DNA from: Actinomycetota bacterium
GTDB lineage: Bacteria > Actinomycetota > UBA4738 > HRBIN12
Length of the DNA: 64,000 nt
Assembly: GCA_040881665.1 (NCBI GenBank)
Contig: JBBECT010000007.1
Location: 62,001-126,000 of the forward strand
Reading direction: 5' to 3'
The translations under genes and the position numbers were made by a program. Shown here in pieces: positions 16,889 to 24,754 of the stretch (positions are counted from its first letter, which is position 1; each line of letters starts with the position of its first letter). The notes beneath the pieces were generated by a model, which was not told the DNA's origin, made no database searches, and saw nothing but the letters and a program-made list of their open reading frames with translations.

Positions 16889-17587
16889 TCATGCGCGCGC
16901 AGCTTCCGCGGGCGAGCCCCTACTGCCCGACATCCAGACAAGCGCATCGAGGACCCGGAGGAGCGATACCGACCCCTCTAAGCGAGCCGGCAGGAGGTGG
17001 TGTAACTCACTCAGCCTGGTCACTAGTTGTGGCCTCAGCTGCATCGCCGCACGATATGCAGACCAGTAGTTGGTGCCCGGCGGCAACACCACGCACTTCT
17101 TCACCACATCGTCTGTCACGGGTACAAGGTTCGGTCGCTTGCGGGCAAGCAGCTTGCTCGTCCTCGTATCGGCCATCCCGACACCTAGCTCGTGCGCCCA
17201 GGTGCGGATCAACTCCCAGGCAGCATTGGCCGTGTCGAGCACATTGTCACCTGCTACCCACAGCTCAAGGTTAGGCGTGGCGGCGAGCAGGGCCTGCAGC
17301 CGATCTCTTAGGGCATCGTTGTGAAGGAGATCCCGTGCGAGCAGACCAGGAATCACTTCACCGAGCATCGTGACAGCGACGAGATCATGGCAGCCAATCT
17401 CGTTGGCCGGGTGAGCGGTTCGATCAAGGTAGTCAAACCAGGGTCCGGAAAACGCGCCCGAGGGGTTGAAGTACTTACGCACGAGGTTCTCAGCGTCTGT
17501 CCTTGCCAGGGTGTGCTCAAGCTGATCGGCGACGTTCACGACCGCCTCTTCCGCTACCTCCCACGCAGGATTCATCCTCGCGACCAT
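16889..17587 (-). CDS. DUF6308-family protein, function unknown
   Basis: The 232-residue protein resembles the DUF6308 family found in actinobacteria: FDYLDRTAHPANEIGCHDLV near the N-terminus, TSKLLARKRPNLVPVTDDVV in the middle, and a C-terminal SLLRVLDALVWM. It is predicted cytoplasmic with no signal or membrane segment. The start at 17587 (or the ATG at 17575) is preferred over 17923 because the longer frame overlaps the divergent gene. Members often occur singly on islands; no function is established. Confidence 0.6.
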   Translation of the reverse strand: MVARMNPAWEVAEEAVVNVADQLEHTLARTDAENLVRKYFNPSGAFSGPWFDYLDRTAHPANEIGCHDLVAVTMLGEVIPGLLARDLLHNDALRDRLQALLAATPNLELWVAGDNVLDTANAAWELIRTWAHELGVGMADTRTSKLLARKRPNLVPVTDDVVKKCVVLPPGTNYWSAYRAAMQLRPQLVTRLSELHHLLPARLEGSVSLLRVLDALVWMSGSRGSPAEAARA

Positions 17588-17705
17588 AGTCCGACTCGGC
17601 GAGCGTTCGCGACAGCGGCCGGGAGCTCCTTCGATGCGCGTAGGTGGTTCCTCCCCGGTTTGAGACGCGTTGCGTCGAATGCAACGGCCGAGATAGCGTG
17701 ATGGC

Positions 17706-18275
17706 ATGAGCGACTTGCCTCCTATGCCGGCCCCCCAATATCCTTCGCCAACTCCGAGGACGGGCGGGCCACACACGCCGGCTTGGGTCGCAGTTGCGGC
17801 CCTTCTAGTCGGTGGGGGAATCGGGTACGCAGCTGGCGCCTTGACCCAACCGACTCCCGAGTCGCCTGAGACTGTTTCAGCATCGTCGCCGGGATCTGAC
17901 GCGGTCGTCACTGTGCCCCCCACACTGACGGAACCGTCATCTCCCTCGCCAGACGCCGATACCGAGCCGGAGGGCAGGTATCAGCTCTCAAGCTGTGACT
18001 GGGCCGGCAACTACGGTCAACGAGGCTTCGTAGGATCAACCAAGGTAACCAACAACGGCGACGTGGAACTGCACGCCGACGTAACTTTCTCGTGGCTGAT
18101 GGGAGATGGAACGAAGATGGCCGCTGAGCCAAAGGACGTGACGGTAAACGCGGGGGCCAGCAAGATCGTGTTCTTCACAGCTCCGGCAAACCTGAACAGC
18201 GTATCGGTCTTCCAAGCCCATCCCAATTACGGTCGCTCAAGCAACTGCAAGACCAAAGCCACCATCACCGGCTGA
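17706..18275 (+). CDS. Membrane-anchored extracytoplasmic protein, unknown
   Basis: The 189-residue protein has a short proline-rich cytoplasmic N-terminus, one transmembrane helix (VAVAALLVGGGIGYAAGAL, ~28-46), a Ser/Pro/Glu-rich linker, and a C-terminal ~95-residue beta-sandwich-like domain. That domain has a Cys near each end (SSCDWAG and SSNCKTK) that could form a disulfide. Its NNGDVELHADVTFSW segment resembles FxLYD-type surface domains. It is divergent from the DUF6308 gene with a ~120-base shared upstream region. Confidence 0.6.
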   Translation: MSDLPPMPAPQYPSPTPRTGGPHTPAWVAVAALLVGGGIGYAAGALTQPTPESPETVSASSPGSDAVVTVPPTLTEPSSPSPDADTEPEGRYQLSSCDWAGNYGQRGFVGSTKVTNNGDVELHADVTFSWLMGDGTKMAAEPKDVTVNAGASKIVFFTAPANLNSVSVFQAHPNYGRSSNCKTKATITG

Positions 18276-18366
18276 GCAGACGACGACTGCTTCTTCTCTC
18301 CCGTAGGCGGCTCTCGAGGGGCAGTCTGAGGCTGACCCAGCTCAAGTCCCGGCGACGACAGTCTCG

Positions 18367-18568
18367 GCGAGGGCTCCGCGCTCCACTTCTCCGCGACCTC
18401 CTACGTTCGCGGCGACTTGGCGATCGGACGAGCCCGCGTGCAGGTGGGAGCAGCAGGGCTCCGGAGGACGGTCCGTACGACGTCTACCTCGTCCGAGGAA
18501 ATCAGACCTTCATCCCCGGTCACGGAGCTTCCGGATCCACTCCCCTTGCGAACCTTCATCGACCGTGA
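18367..18568 (+). pseudogene. Relic of an unidentified gene
   Basis: Two adjacent frames give protein-like sequence with no start: GEGSALHFSATSYVRGDL with a continuation to about 18455, then after a frame change PYDVYLVRGNQTFIPGHG ending at a stop at 18566-18568. They look like the tail of a broken secreted protein. The rest of 18276-18586 shows no gene. Confidence 0.3.
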
Positions 18569-18586
18569 CCTCAGCAAGCAGTCGTC

Positions 18587-19765
18587 TCACGAATAGGATC
18601 GAAGCCAGCGTCCCTCAGTGACGAACAGGCGTCCTGCTGCGATGGCCATGGACTCACCCGGAACAGCGTCTAGAACAGCGCCCGTCTCCGCCGAGATCGC
18701 GACGACTCGGTCTGTCTCAGGATCGAGCCCGTACACTACGCCGTTGGCTGCTATCGCCTCAGTGAACGTGCTACCTATCCGCCACAGCTCCTCGCCGGTG
18801 CCCACATCCCGTGCGACGAACCCGTCCGCCGCCTGCAGGAAGACCGTCCCGTCGAGTACGGCAGCCACTCGAGTCTCAGGAGAGGACCATCGGATCGAAC
18901 GATCCATGGGGTTGAGAGCAACCACTCCCTGCGATCCGTTCAAGAACAGCGCGTAGAAAGTTGCGGCGTCCAGCGAAAGAGCCGAGGGAAGCCGCCAGCG
19001 CCAGCGAATCTTCCCACCCGAGAGCTTCCGCGCGACGAGGCGTCCGCCTTCGATCGTGTAGACGGTCGAGCCGACCGCAAGGACTCCGCCGGGCTGGGTA
19101 CCGCTGAAGCGGAAAGGCATGTCACCCAGCGGGGTGCGATCCCACTTGACCTGTCCGGTCGAGGCATCTCGCGCCACGAGTTTCCAGGGCTCTTCCCCGT
19201 ATGCGCCGTAGGGCCCGTGTGCGGAGACCAGGCGATCGCGATGCAGCGCGAGCCCTCCGCTTGCGTATCCAGAGCCCCACACCGGGCGACCGTCCGTCAG
19301 CCGGCGCGCGTGCACCCCACCGGGATCGCTCTGCGAGCACGAAGCTCCGGTGAGGACATGCGAGCTCGTCACGTGGGGCTTGACGTAGGGGCATCCCTCG
19401 CCCGCGGTCCTCCACAGGACCCTCCCCGTGGACAGATCGACCCGCAAGAGAACGGGATCCTCATCCGGATCCCCTCGGCCGTCACGAAGCATGTACAGAT
19501 AGGCGCTCCCGCCCACGATTGCGGGAGGACCCCAGAGTTCCTCTCGGAACCTGCGGCTCCCAACGAGCTCCAAGGCTTCGGCCTCGGCAGCGCCAAGCTC
19601 CTGTTCGTTAGCGTTCCCGTGGGTCTGACCCGCATCGAACCCGGGTTGTGGCCAGTCAGACGCGATCGGTGCTCCCGCCCAGAGCCTCGGCGCGACTCCC
19701 AGGGAGATCGCAGCGATCACGGCGACGACAACCCACCTCTTGCCGACTCCGACCCCGTTCCCCAT
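18587..19765 (-). CDS. Secreted PQQ-repeat beta-propeller protein
   Basis: The 392-residue protein begins with a signal or anchor helix (WVVVAVIAAISLGVAPRLWA), followed by a beta-propeller made of PQQ-like repeats. Blade signatures recur: GRVLWRTAG, GQVKWDRTP, GKIRWRWRL, RSIRWSS and GEELWRIG. This BamB/PQQ_2 fold usually acts in protein interaction; the tryptophan-docking motifs alone do not show that PQQ is bound or that it is a dehydrogenase. It is extracytoplasmic. It stands alone, transcribed away from the toxin-antitoxin genes. Confidence 0.75.
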   Translation of the reverse strand: MGNGVGVGKRWVVVAVIAAISLGVAPRLWAGAPIASDWPQPGFDAGQTHGNANEQELGAAEAEALELVGSRRFREELWGPPAIVGGSAYLYMLRDGRGDPDEDPVLLRVDLSTGRVLWRTAGEGCPYVKPHVTSSHVLTGASCSQSDPGGVHARRLTDGRPVWGSGYASGGLALHRDRLVSAHGPYGAYGEEPWKLVARDASTGQVKWDRTPLGDMPFRFSGTQPGGVLAVGSTVYTIEGGRLVARKLSGGKIRWRWRLPSALSLDAATFYALFLNGSQGVVALNPMDRSIRWSSPETRVAAVLDGTVFLQAADGFVARDVGTGEELWRIGSTFTEAIAANGVVYGLDPETDRVVAISAETGAVLDAVPGESMAIAAGRLFVTEGRWLRSYS

Positions 19766-20014
19766 GAAGTCGAGGCTAGGCTGAGGGTGCCGCGTGGGTC
19801 AACCGTGAGCGGCTTCCGTGGGACGGCAGGAACTCGATCCGGGATTCGTCCCCGAGCGGCGGGTCGCTTCTCCCCGCCGCGCCTTTGTGGCCGGCCGTCC
19901 ACTCCTCCCTAACAGCCTGGGGATCTGCCTCACCCGAACCCGCAGGTCAGGATGCCGAGATGGGCCGACTCAGGCGGGCAGGCGTCGTTGCCGAATACAA
20001 TCGGAGAGACCGTG

Positions 20015-20050
20015 ATGCGACGACTTGCCCCCTTCGTTTATGCCCATTGA
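20015..20050 (+). promoter_or_regulatory. Possible 11-codon leader before the Panacea gene
   Basis: ATG at 20015 follows GGAGAG with a 6-base spacer and encodes 11 codons ending at 20050, overlapping the Panacea ATG (20040) by 11 bases. The Panacea start itself has no good ribosome site, so reinitiation from the leader could set its translation. A TACAAT hexamer lies at 19996-20001. This is a weak inference. Confidence 0.25.
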
Positions 20051-20741
20051 GGATGACCTCCTCTGGTATCTGACTTGGCGAGTCAGTCATGAAGAGGGGG
20101 TTCCAGCCAAGACGCGACTGGTCAAGCTGATCTACCTGGTCGACTTGATGAACGTTCGGGACCAGGGGGAGCAGGTGACGTCGTTACGCTGGATCTTCTA
20201 TCACTACGGGCCGTGGGCGCCAGAGATCGAGGATGTAATCGGTCGGCAGATCGGGAACACGATCGACACGACTGGATCTCGTGACTTCTTCGGGGAACGC
20301 ATGTTTGTGTACCGCGTCCAGTCCTGGCCTCCGGACACCCTCCTCGAGGATCGCATCCGTCGCTACTGCGACCTTGTCTGCCAGCAATGGGCAGTGGAAG
20401 ACCTCAACGATCTCCTGTCGTACGTCTACTTCGAAACCCCTCCTATGGTCGGTGCTGTTCGAGGTGAGTCACTAGACCTCAATCGCGTTCGATCGGTGGA
20501 GTGGCCTCCCTGGTACAAGCCCCTCCAACCGCCGGAGCTTGACGAGCGCTGGACTGGCCGCCGCGCGGACTGGCACCGACAGTTTGACGAGGCGTTCCCG
20601 ATGGCAACGCTCTCCCGCGCTCCGAGACGCGATGAGGAGCATGAGCGGGCGAACGCCACCGTTGATCAGCCTGAGAGCGATCTCAACGACACGCCCGTCA
20701 GAGGCCGCCTCGTTGTGGACTCAGGATTCGACGAGGCGTAA
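20040..20741 (+). CDS. Panacea-domain (DUF4065/SocA-like) antitoxin
   Basis: The 233-residue protein has the Panacea signature in its first ~90 residues: KTRLVKLIYLVDLMNV and RWIFYHYGPWAPEIEDV. Panacea domains neutralise many unrelated toxins and sit next to them. The C-terminal ~90 residues are charged and probably disordered or toxin-binding. Its stop directly abuts the GTG of the next gene, a PemK-like protein, so the pair reads as a PanAT toxin-antitoxin system. The ATG at 20040 fits the domain start; TTG at 20025 is the alternative. Confidence 0.7.
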   Translation: MPIEDDLLWYLTWRVSHEEGVPAKTRLVKLIYLVDLMNVRDQGEQVTSLRWIFYHYGPWAPEIEDVIGRQIGNTIDTTGSRDFFGERMFVYRVQSWPPDTLLEDRIRRYCDLVCQQWAVEDLNDLLSYVYFETPPMVGAVRGESLDLNRVRSVEWPPWYKPLQPPELDERWTGRRADWHRQFDEAFPMATLSRAPRRDEEHERANATVDQPESDLNDTPVRGRLVVDSGFDEA

Positions 20742-21413
20742 GTGCACGGCTTCATCGAGCCATTCTACGAGCCCTCCAAGACCGGTCATCCGGATGCGAT
20801 CGAGCGGGGGGAAATCTACGAAGACCAACCGATCTACCTCCCAGCGCGCCACGGCCTCAAGATCACCAAGGTGGATCCGATGGATGACAATCGTCTCGAC
20901 CTCGAGATCACAGGCCGCACCGAAGACATCTTCCGACATCCTCCAATCACCCGCCCCAAGCTTCCGAGCGGCGAAGCGCTAATTGTCGGACAGGCGAAGT
21001 GGGCTCGACCTGTCATCGTCCTCGCTGGGGAGGGAGTCGACCTCTTCGCGGGGCCGGGGGTCGTGAAGCCCGCGAACACCTTCCTCTGCGCTCCGGTCTA
21101 CGGCGGTGAGCAATTCTCTGAGGAGATCCGGAGACGCGTTCGAGCCTACGAGTACCCCAACATGTTCTACCTTCCACAATCGACGAACCCTCTCTTTGAC
21201 GAGGGGCTGGTCCGGTTCGACCACATGCAGGCGATTCGACGCTCGGATCTCCGGCGACGCCGATCCGCACGCCTAGCGGACGACGCGCTCGATGCGCTGG
21301 AGGAGTGGCTCTTTCACTACCTGACAGGGCGTTTGCCGGCCGACTCCCTGGTCGCCGAGTACCGGGAGGAGGAACTAGAGAAACTCGACCCGACTAGCGG
21401 GTCATCCACATGA
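20742..21413 (+). CDS. PemK/MazF-like toxin partner of Panacea
   Basis: The 223-residue protein has a central region like the PemK/MazF SH3-like barrel: EALIVGQAKWARPVIVLAGEG, then NTFLCAPVYGGE. It is longer than classical MazF (~110 residues), with ~75 extra residues before the barrel and a helical C-terminal tail rich in Arg and Glu. MazF-type toxins are RNases; the longer form may have another target. The GTG start follows the antitoxin stop with no gap. Toxin identity is inferred from the barrel and from the Panacea neighbour. Confidence 0.55.
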   Translation: MHGFIEPFYEPSKTGHPDAIERGEIYEDQPIYLPARHGLKITKVDPMDDNRLDLEITGRTEDIFRHPPITRPKLPSGEALIVGQAKWARPVIVLAGEGVDLFAGPGVVKPANTFLCAPVYGGEQFSEEIRRRVRAYEYPNMFYLPQSTNPLFDEGLVRFDHMQAIRRSDLRRRRSARLADDALDALEEWLFHYLTGRLPADSLVAEYREEELEKLDPTSGSST

Positions 21414-21460
21414 CCTCGACGCTATTCAAGGCGACCCGGTAGCGCGTCGATCGTTCTCGC

Positions 21461-21880
21461 ATGGGTACGAGGCAATTCCCCCCGGTCGGCACCGAGCTCC
21501 CGAACCCAGTTGAGCGTCCCTACGTGTATGGAAGCCCAGGGACTCCCGTTCTCGAACCGTCCCCGGATGTCATCGACGCCGGCAACGCGCTCTGCGACGA
21601 CATCGGTTCTCTCGGTAAGGCAGCCATCCTGTGCTTCGCTCAGTCGGAAATCCGATTCGTTACCAACCACGGGGACCTGATAGCGCGGTGGACGTACGAT
21701 GAAGTCTCAAGCTTCGACCTGAAGGAGTTGGGCTGGTTCTCCCGCCTCGCATCTGGAGGCAGGATGAAACTCCTCACTCTCCACACCTCTGGAGAAGGGA
21801 TCCTCCGGTTCCGGGTCGGTCGAGAGCTCGCCGAGAACGCCACCTACATCCTTCACAGCTACAAACTCGCTGCGAATTGA
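21461..21880 (+). CDS. Hypothetical protein with PH-like fold
   Basis: The 139-residue cytoplasmic protein was not recognised. Its last ~85 residues alternate short strands (KAAILCFAQSEIRFVTN; LIARWTYDEVSSFDL; MKLLTLHTSGEGILRFRV) and end in a helix (ENATYILHSYKLAAN), the order expected of a PH/GRAM-like domain. It follows the toxin gene by ~47 bases and may share its transcript. It meets the next gene tail to tail with no gap. Confidence 0.45.
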   Translation: MGTRQFPPVGTELPNPVERPYVYGSPGTPVLEPSPDVIDAGNALCDDIGSLGKAAILCFAQSEIRFVTNHGDLIARWTYDEVSSFDLKELGWFSRLASGGRMKLLTLHTSGEGILRFRVGRELAENATYILHSYKLAAN

Positions 21881-22543
21881 TCAACGGCTTGGGCTCTGGT
21901 CCTCCTCCCTAGCTCGAGCCTTGTCCCCCATGGTTCTCGGATCGACAACGAGGTCCGAGTACTCGGCAAGGTCACGGAGGATCACGCCCGTGTCCTCGAA
22001 GGTGAGGATCTCATCTGTTGTCCTGATCCCCTCGTTCGCGAGCCAGACAGGAGTCGTGGCTCCCTCGGGAATCTGTCCAGCCACAATTCGGCTCTCGACG
22101 TGCTTCATGGAATTGTATAGAGCGTTGAGTCGCTGTTCGACCGACCCATCACGCTGCTGGAAGACAGGGTAGGGAGCGGTGAAGTTCTCCTCGGGAAAGC
22201 GCCTGAGGAGCTCGATGCCTTGCCACGCCTGACTGAGAAAGAACTCCCAATGCCGTAGGGCGGTGGAGTACAGGGACACGGACTGGCGGCCCGAGTCCAA
22301 GAACTGGAGGGTCTGTTCGCGGGCGTTCGCGTGTTCGCTGAACGCACCCTCCGCCCGTCGAAGGAAGTTGTACACGATCGCGTTCTGCGGGGGCCGAAAG
22401 CTCCCTCTGAGAATTGAGCTGAGAACGTAGTTGACGAGCCAGTGGCCCGATTGCGTGTCGTGGTCGGACATGTCTGGGATCTCAGCCGATGTGAACTTCG
22501 ACACATCGGGAGCGAGGAACCGATCGAGAGCGTAGTTCGTCAT
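21881..22543 (-). CDS. Hypothetical mostly helical protein at island end
   Basis: The 220-residue protein was not recognised. It is largely helical, with aromatic-rich segments (ALRHWEFFLSQAWQGIELL; LNALYNSMKHVESRIV). A possible HEPN-like helical bundle was considered, but no R-x4-6-H motif is visible. The ATG at 22543 is preferred over 22594 because the extra residues look non-coding. It is the last gene before the integrase-site-like repeats and the tRNA fragment. Confidence 0.45.
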   Translation of the reverse strand: MTNYALDRFLAPDVSKFTSAEIPDMSDHDTQSGHWLVNYVLSSILRGSFRPPQNAIVYNFLRRAEGAFSEHANAREQTLQFLDSGRQSVSLYSTALRHWEFFLSQAWQGIELLRRFPEENFTAPYPVFQQRDGSVEQRLNALYNSMKHVESRIVAGQIPEGATTPVWLANEGIRTTDEILTFEDTGVILRDLAEYSDLVVDPRTMGDKARAREEDQSPSR

Positions 22544-22617
22544 CCCGGACACCGCGCTGACCTCCTTCGGGAGCTGATGAGACCGTCGCCTCATGTCAAC
22601 GCCGTGTCAACGCCCCC

Positions 22618-22730
22618 AACGTCAGGAGCTGTCACGAAAGGTCACACACCGTCAGGACGATGATCGCGGCAGGGCGGCTGAGCTGCGCGAACGCTATCGA
22701 ACGTCAGGAGGCGTCACGAGCCGTCACGAG
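22618..22730. repeat. Direct repeats next to att, candidate integrase arm sites
   Basis: AACGTCAGGAGCTGTCACGA (22618-22637) recurs as AACGTCAGGAGGCGTCACGA (22700-22719) with two mismatches and a period of 82 bases. A further CGTCACGAG copy follows at 22722-22730 and a partial CGTCAGGA lies near 22650. They lie within 125 bases of the tRNA fragment. Paired direct repeats beside the core are typical arm-type sites for tyrosine integrases. No protein fits this stretch. Confidence 0.5.
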
Positions 22731-22740
22731 TGGCGCCCAA

Positions 22741-22785
22741 CTCTTAATCCGCAGGTTCGGGGTTCGAATCCCCGGGGGCCCACCA
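22741..22785 (+). other. attR: 3' fragment of tRNA-Lys(CUU)
   Basis: CTCTTAA is the anticodon loop of tRNA-Lys with anticodon CTT. It is followed by the 3' strand of the anticodon stem, a T-arm CGGGG-TTCGAAT-CCCCG, the acceptor 3' strand GGGGCCC, discriminator A, and encoded CCA. Upstream bases (GGCGCCCAA) do not pair with the anticodon stem, and there is no D-arm or acceptor 5' strand, so this is not a gene. Identity starting in the anticodon loop is where tyrosine integrases often cross over. Confidence 0.75.
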
Positions 22786-22820
22786 CGGCTCTCTTCTGCG
22801 GGTGATAGTTGCGCCTGCGA

Positions 22821-23327
22821 CTACGAGGCCTCCGGGATGGGTGCCCCCATCCCCGTGACGATCAGGGCCCGCAGGCTTCCCTTGATGTAGCCGCTCCACG
22901 CGCTGGAGCAGACGTCGTAGCACTCATAGTCGGGGACCAGGCCGATCTGCGTGAAGACCACCTCGGTCTTGTCGCCCTTCCGGGCGATGTCGAAGGCGAT
23001 CTCGTTGCCGATCCACTCGCGCTTGTCTTCCACGAAACTCATGTAGTTCTCCAGGATGCGCCAGGCGACTCGTTTGCCGGCAACGAGCTCCGTGACCTCG
23101 ATCCTGGAATAGTGCACGGGTTCGTTGTGGAAGATGAACTCGCTGTTCAGCTCGTAGGTCGGGCCTTCGATGTTCGCCGACCACCACCCACGGACATCGT
23201 TGATGGCCTTGAAGGCTTCCTCTGGGGTTTGGTCCACCGTGAAGGCGATGGTGAAATCCGCGCTCTTCACGGCACCGTCGCGGTTGCCTCCGGCCACCGA
23301 GACTCCCTGTTCCGCAGTCCTCTCCAT
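22821..23327 (-). CDS. SRPBCC-domain protein (AHSA1-like)
   Basis: The 168-residue protein fits the START/Bet v1-like SRPBCC fold: FTIAFTVDQTPEEAFKAIND at the first strand and helix, VRGWWSANIEGP, and a final helix with SSAWSGYIKGSLRALI. Such domains bind hydrophobic ligands, and this AHSA1-like branch is widespread in actinobacteria with no fixed substrate. It is the first chromosomal gene after the island end. The divergent side holds the 49-base repeat and an IS remnant. Confidence 0.7.
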   Translation of the reverse strand: MERTAEQGVSVAGGNRDGAVKSADFTIAFTVDQTPEEAFKAINDVRGWWSANIEGPTYELNSEFIFHNEPVHYSRIEVTELVAGKRVAWRILENYMSFVEDKREWIGNEIAFDIARKGDKTEVVFTQIGLVPDYECYDVCSSAWSGYIKGSLRALIVTGMGAPIPEAS

Positions 23328-23494
23328 GATGACGCTCCCCCTTCGTGTTCTTGGACCTGTTGGTACATCCGCCTGAGCCGGACCTGCTCTCGACTGCGAC
23401 TGTCCGTACGACGAACGGCTGTCGTTGATCTGGTCCCCAGGTTGGTCTTGGCGCTTCCGATGGCTCCCTGGGTTCGCGGCGCATCGGTCACCTC

Positions 23495-23543
23495 CATGCA
23501 GACACCACGACGCCGAGAAAATGGGCGCTCACCTTCCGCCCAG
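23495..23543. repeat. 49-bp dispersed repeat, copy A
   Basis: This copy matches 25607-25655 in the same orientation with three mismatches. It starts CATGCAGACACCACGACG and ends CACCTTCCGCCCAG. The end contains TGGGCG and CGCCCA arms around a 9-base loop. It lies just before an IS3 remnant and ~170 bases upstream of an SRPBCC gene start. Confidence 0.7.
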
Positions 23544-23580
23544 ATCCACCCAGCGGCGGCCTCCAGCCGCGATCACGCCG

Positions 23581-23775
23581 GCTGACCCGGACGCCGGACT
23601 ACGCGCCTGGCTGCGGGCGTGGGCCAAGGATCATCCGCGGCGTGGGTTTCGTCCTGCCTACCACGACGCCCGCGCCGAGGGTTGGAACGTCAACCACAAG
23701 AAGATCCAGCTGTGGCGCGGAGAGGGCCTCCGCGTGCCGCAACGGCGCCGACGCAAACGCCTGGGCGCCTCAACG
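23581..23775 (+). pseudogene. IS3-family transposase fragment
   Basis: About 65 residues match the HTH_21 region of IS3 orfB transposases: LRAWAKDHPRRGFRPAYHDA, EGWNVNHKKIQLW, EGLRVPQRRRRKRLG. The catalytic DDE domain and the start are missing, and no terminal inverted repeats were found. It is an inactive remnant. Confidence 0.7.
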
Positions 23776-23836
23776 ACACCGAACCCGCCGACCGCAGACG
23801 CACCGAACGCTGACTGCGGCACCTATGTCACGTGCT

Positions 23837-24451
23837 TCAGGGGGTGGCGGTCGCATACTGCGGGCGCCCGGTGGGCCGGTAGACCTGGATCGCTACCCCC
23901 TTCGGGGTGGCTCGCGAGTCGACCACGTCAAGCGCTATGTCCGGGCCGGTGTCGGGGAATAGCCGCGTGCCCTGGCCGACGACCATCGGGACGGTGAGCA
24001 CGGTGAGCTCGTCGACAAGCTGGTTGTCGAGCAGCGACCGGATTAGGGCACCGCTGCCATGCACCTGCAGCTCGCCTCCCGGCTTGGCCTTCAGCTCGCC
24101 GACGGCGGCCGCAACATCACCGGAGAGAACGGTCGTGTTCGCCCAGCGCGGTTCGGTGAGCGTGGTCGATGCCACGTACTTGGGCCGCGTGTTCAACGCC
24201 TTCCAGATCGGGTGGTCACCCGGATCTGGCCACGTTCCCCAGGAGCCGGCGAAGATCTCGTAGGTGCGCCGGCCGAACAGGAACGCGTCGGCCCGCGAAT
24301 AGACCTCGTTCAGGAACGCCATGGACTCGTTGTCGGCGTACGGCGTGACCCATCCGCCGCGCTCGAATCCGCCGCTGCGATCCTCGTCCGCCCCGCCGAG
24401 TCCCTGCATCACTCCGTCGACGGTGACCATGGTGATGGTCGTCAGTTTCAT
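23837..24451 (-). CDS. Dihydrofolate reductase-like (RibD C-terminal) protein
   Basis: The 204-residue protein has the RibD_C/DHFR-like fold: TMVTVDGVMQG at strand 1, FLFGRRTYEIFAGSW in the middle, and LQVHGSGALIRSLLDNQLVD near the C-terminus. It is a cytoplasmic NADPH-dependent reductase-like protein; the family is broad, and few members have known substrates. The start at 24451 was chosen because AGGGGAG precedes it; the longer frame from 24523 lacks support. Confidence 0.8.
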   Translation of the reverse strand: MKLTTITMVTVDGVMQGLGGADEDRSGGFERGGWVTPYADNESMAFLNEVYSRADAFLFGRRTYEIFAGSWGTWPDPGDHPIWKALNTRPKYVASTTLTEPRWANTTVLSGDVAAAVGELKAKPGGELQVHGSGALIRSLLDNQLVDELTVLTVPMVVGQGTRLFPDTGPDIALDVVDSRATPKGVAIQVYRPTGRPQYATATP

Positions 24452-24754
24452 GGTCGCAGCTCCCCTCTCGCTGAGCTTGTCTTCGTTCGATTCCACTCGG
24501 GCCGCGGCGCCGATCTCATCCATTGCAGCAGAGTCCGTCCGGCCGATTCATTCCGCACCCTCCCCGAACACGGCCCGCACGTCGGCGATACCGTACTCCT
24601 GAGCGGACACCGTGAGCCTGCACCCACCAATGACCGACTCTCACACGAGACGGATCGGTTCACGGGGTCCGGTCAGTGGAAGAGGCGAGCGGGTGACGTC
24701 GAAGCGTTCGCTCCCGCGGCTGTCGTGGGGGCCAAGAAGTGAGCGGCAAAGCCG
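24452..24754. other. Gap without a gene
   Basis: No supported gene is visible on either strand. It holds the promoter region of the DHFR-like gene (minus strand) and lies downstream of the SDR gene. The open frames across it are compositional only. Confidence 0.4.

Larger units (their letters stand above)
1..22785. mobile_element. Right-hand part of a tRNA-Lys-integrated genomic island
   Basis: The segment begins outside the window and ends at a 3' fragment of tRNA-Lys(CUU). It holds a tyrosine integrase, excisionase, primase/helicase and terminase genes, then restriction-modification, two toxin-antitoxin pairs and other accessory genes. The fragment has the T-arm, acceptor 3' strand and CCA but no matching 5' half, which is what a tyrosine integrase leaves at the distal end of an insertion. 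On this reading the intact tRNA-Lys gene lies left of base 1 on the plus strand. Whether this is one insertion or several stacked ones cannot be decided here. The right boundary is well supported; the left one is inferred. Confidence 0.65.

Noticed and set aside
22741-22785. A complete tRNA gene
   Set aside because: The D-arm, acceptor 5' strand and paired anticodon stem are absent.
22593-22805. Short plus-strand frames over the att region
   Set aside because: They run through the arm-like repeats and the tRNA fragment and encode no recognisable protein.
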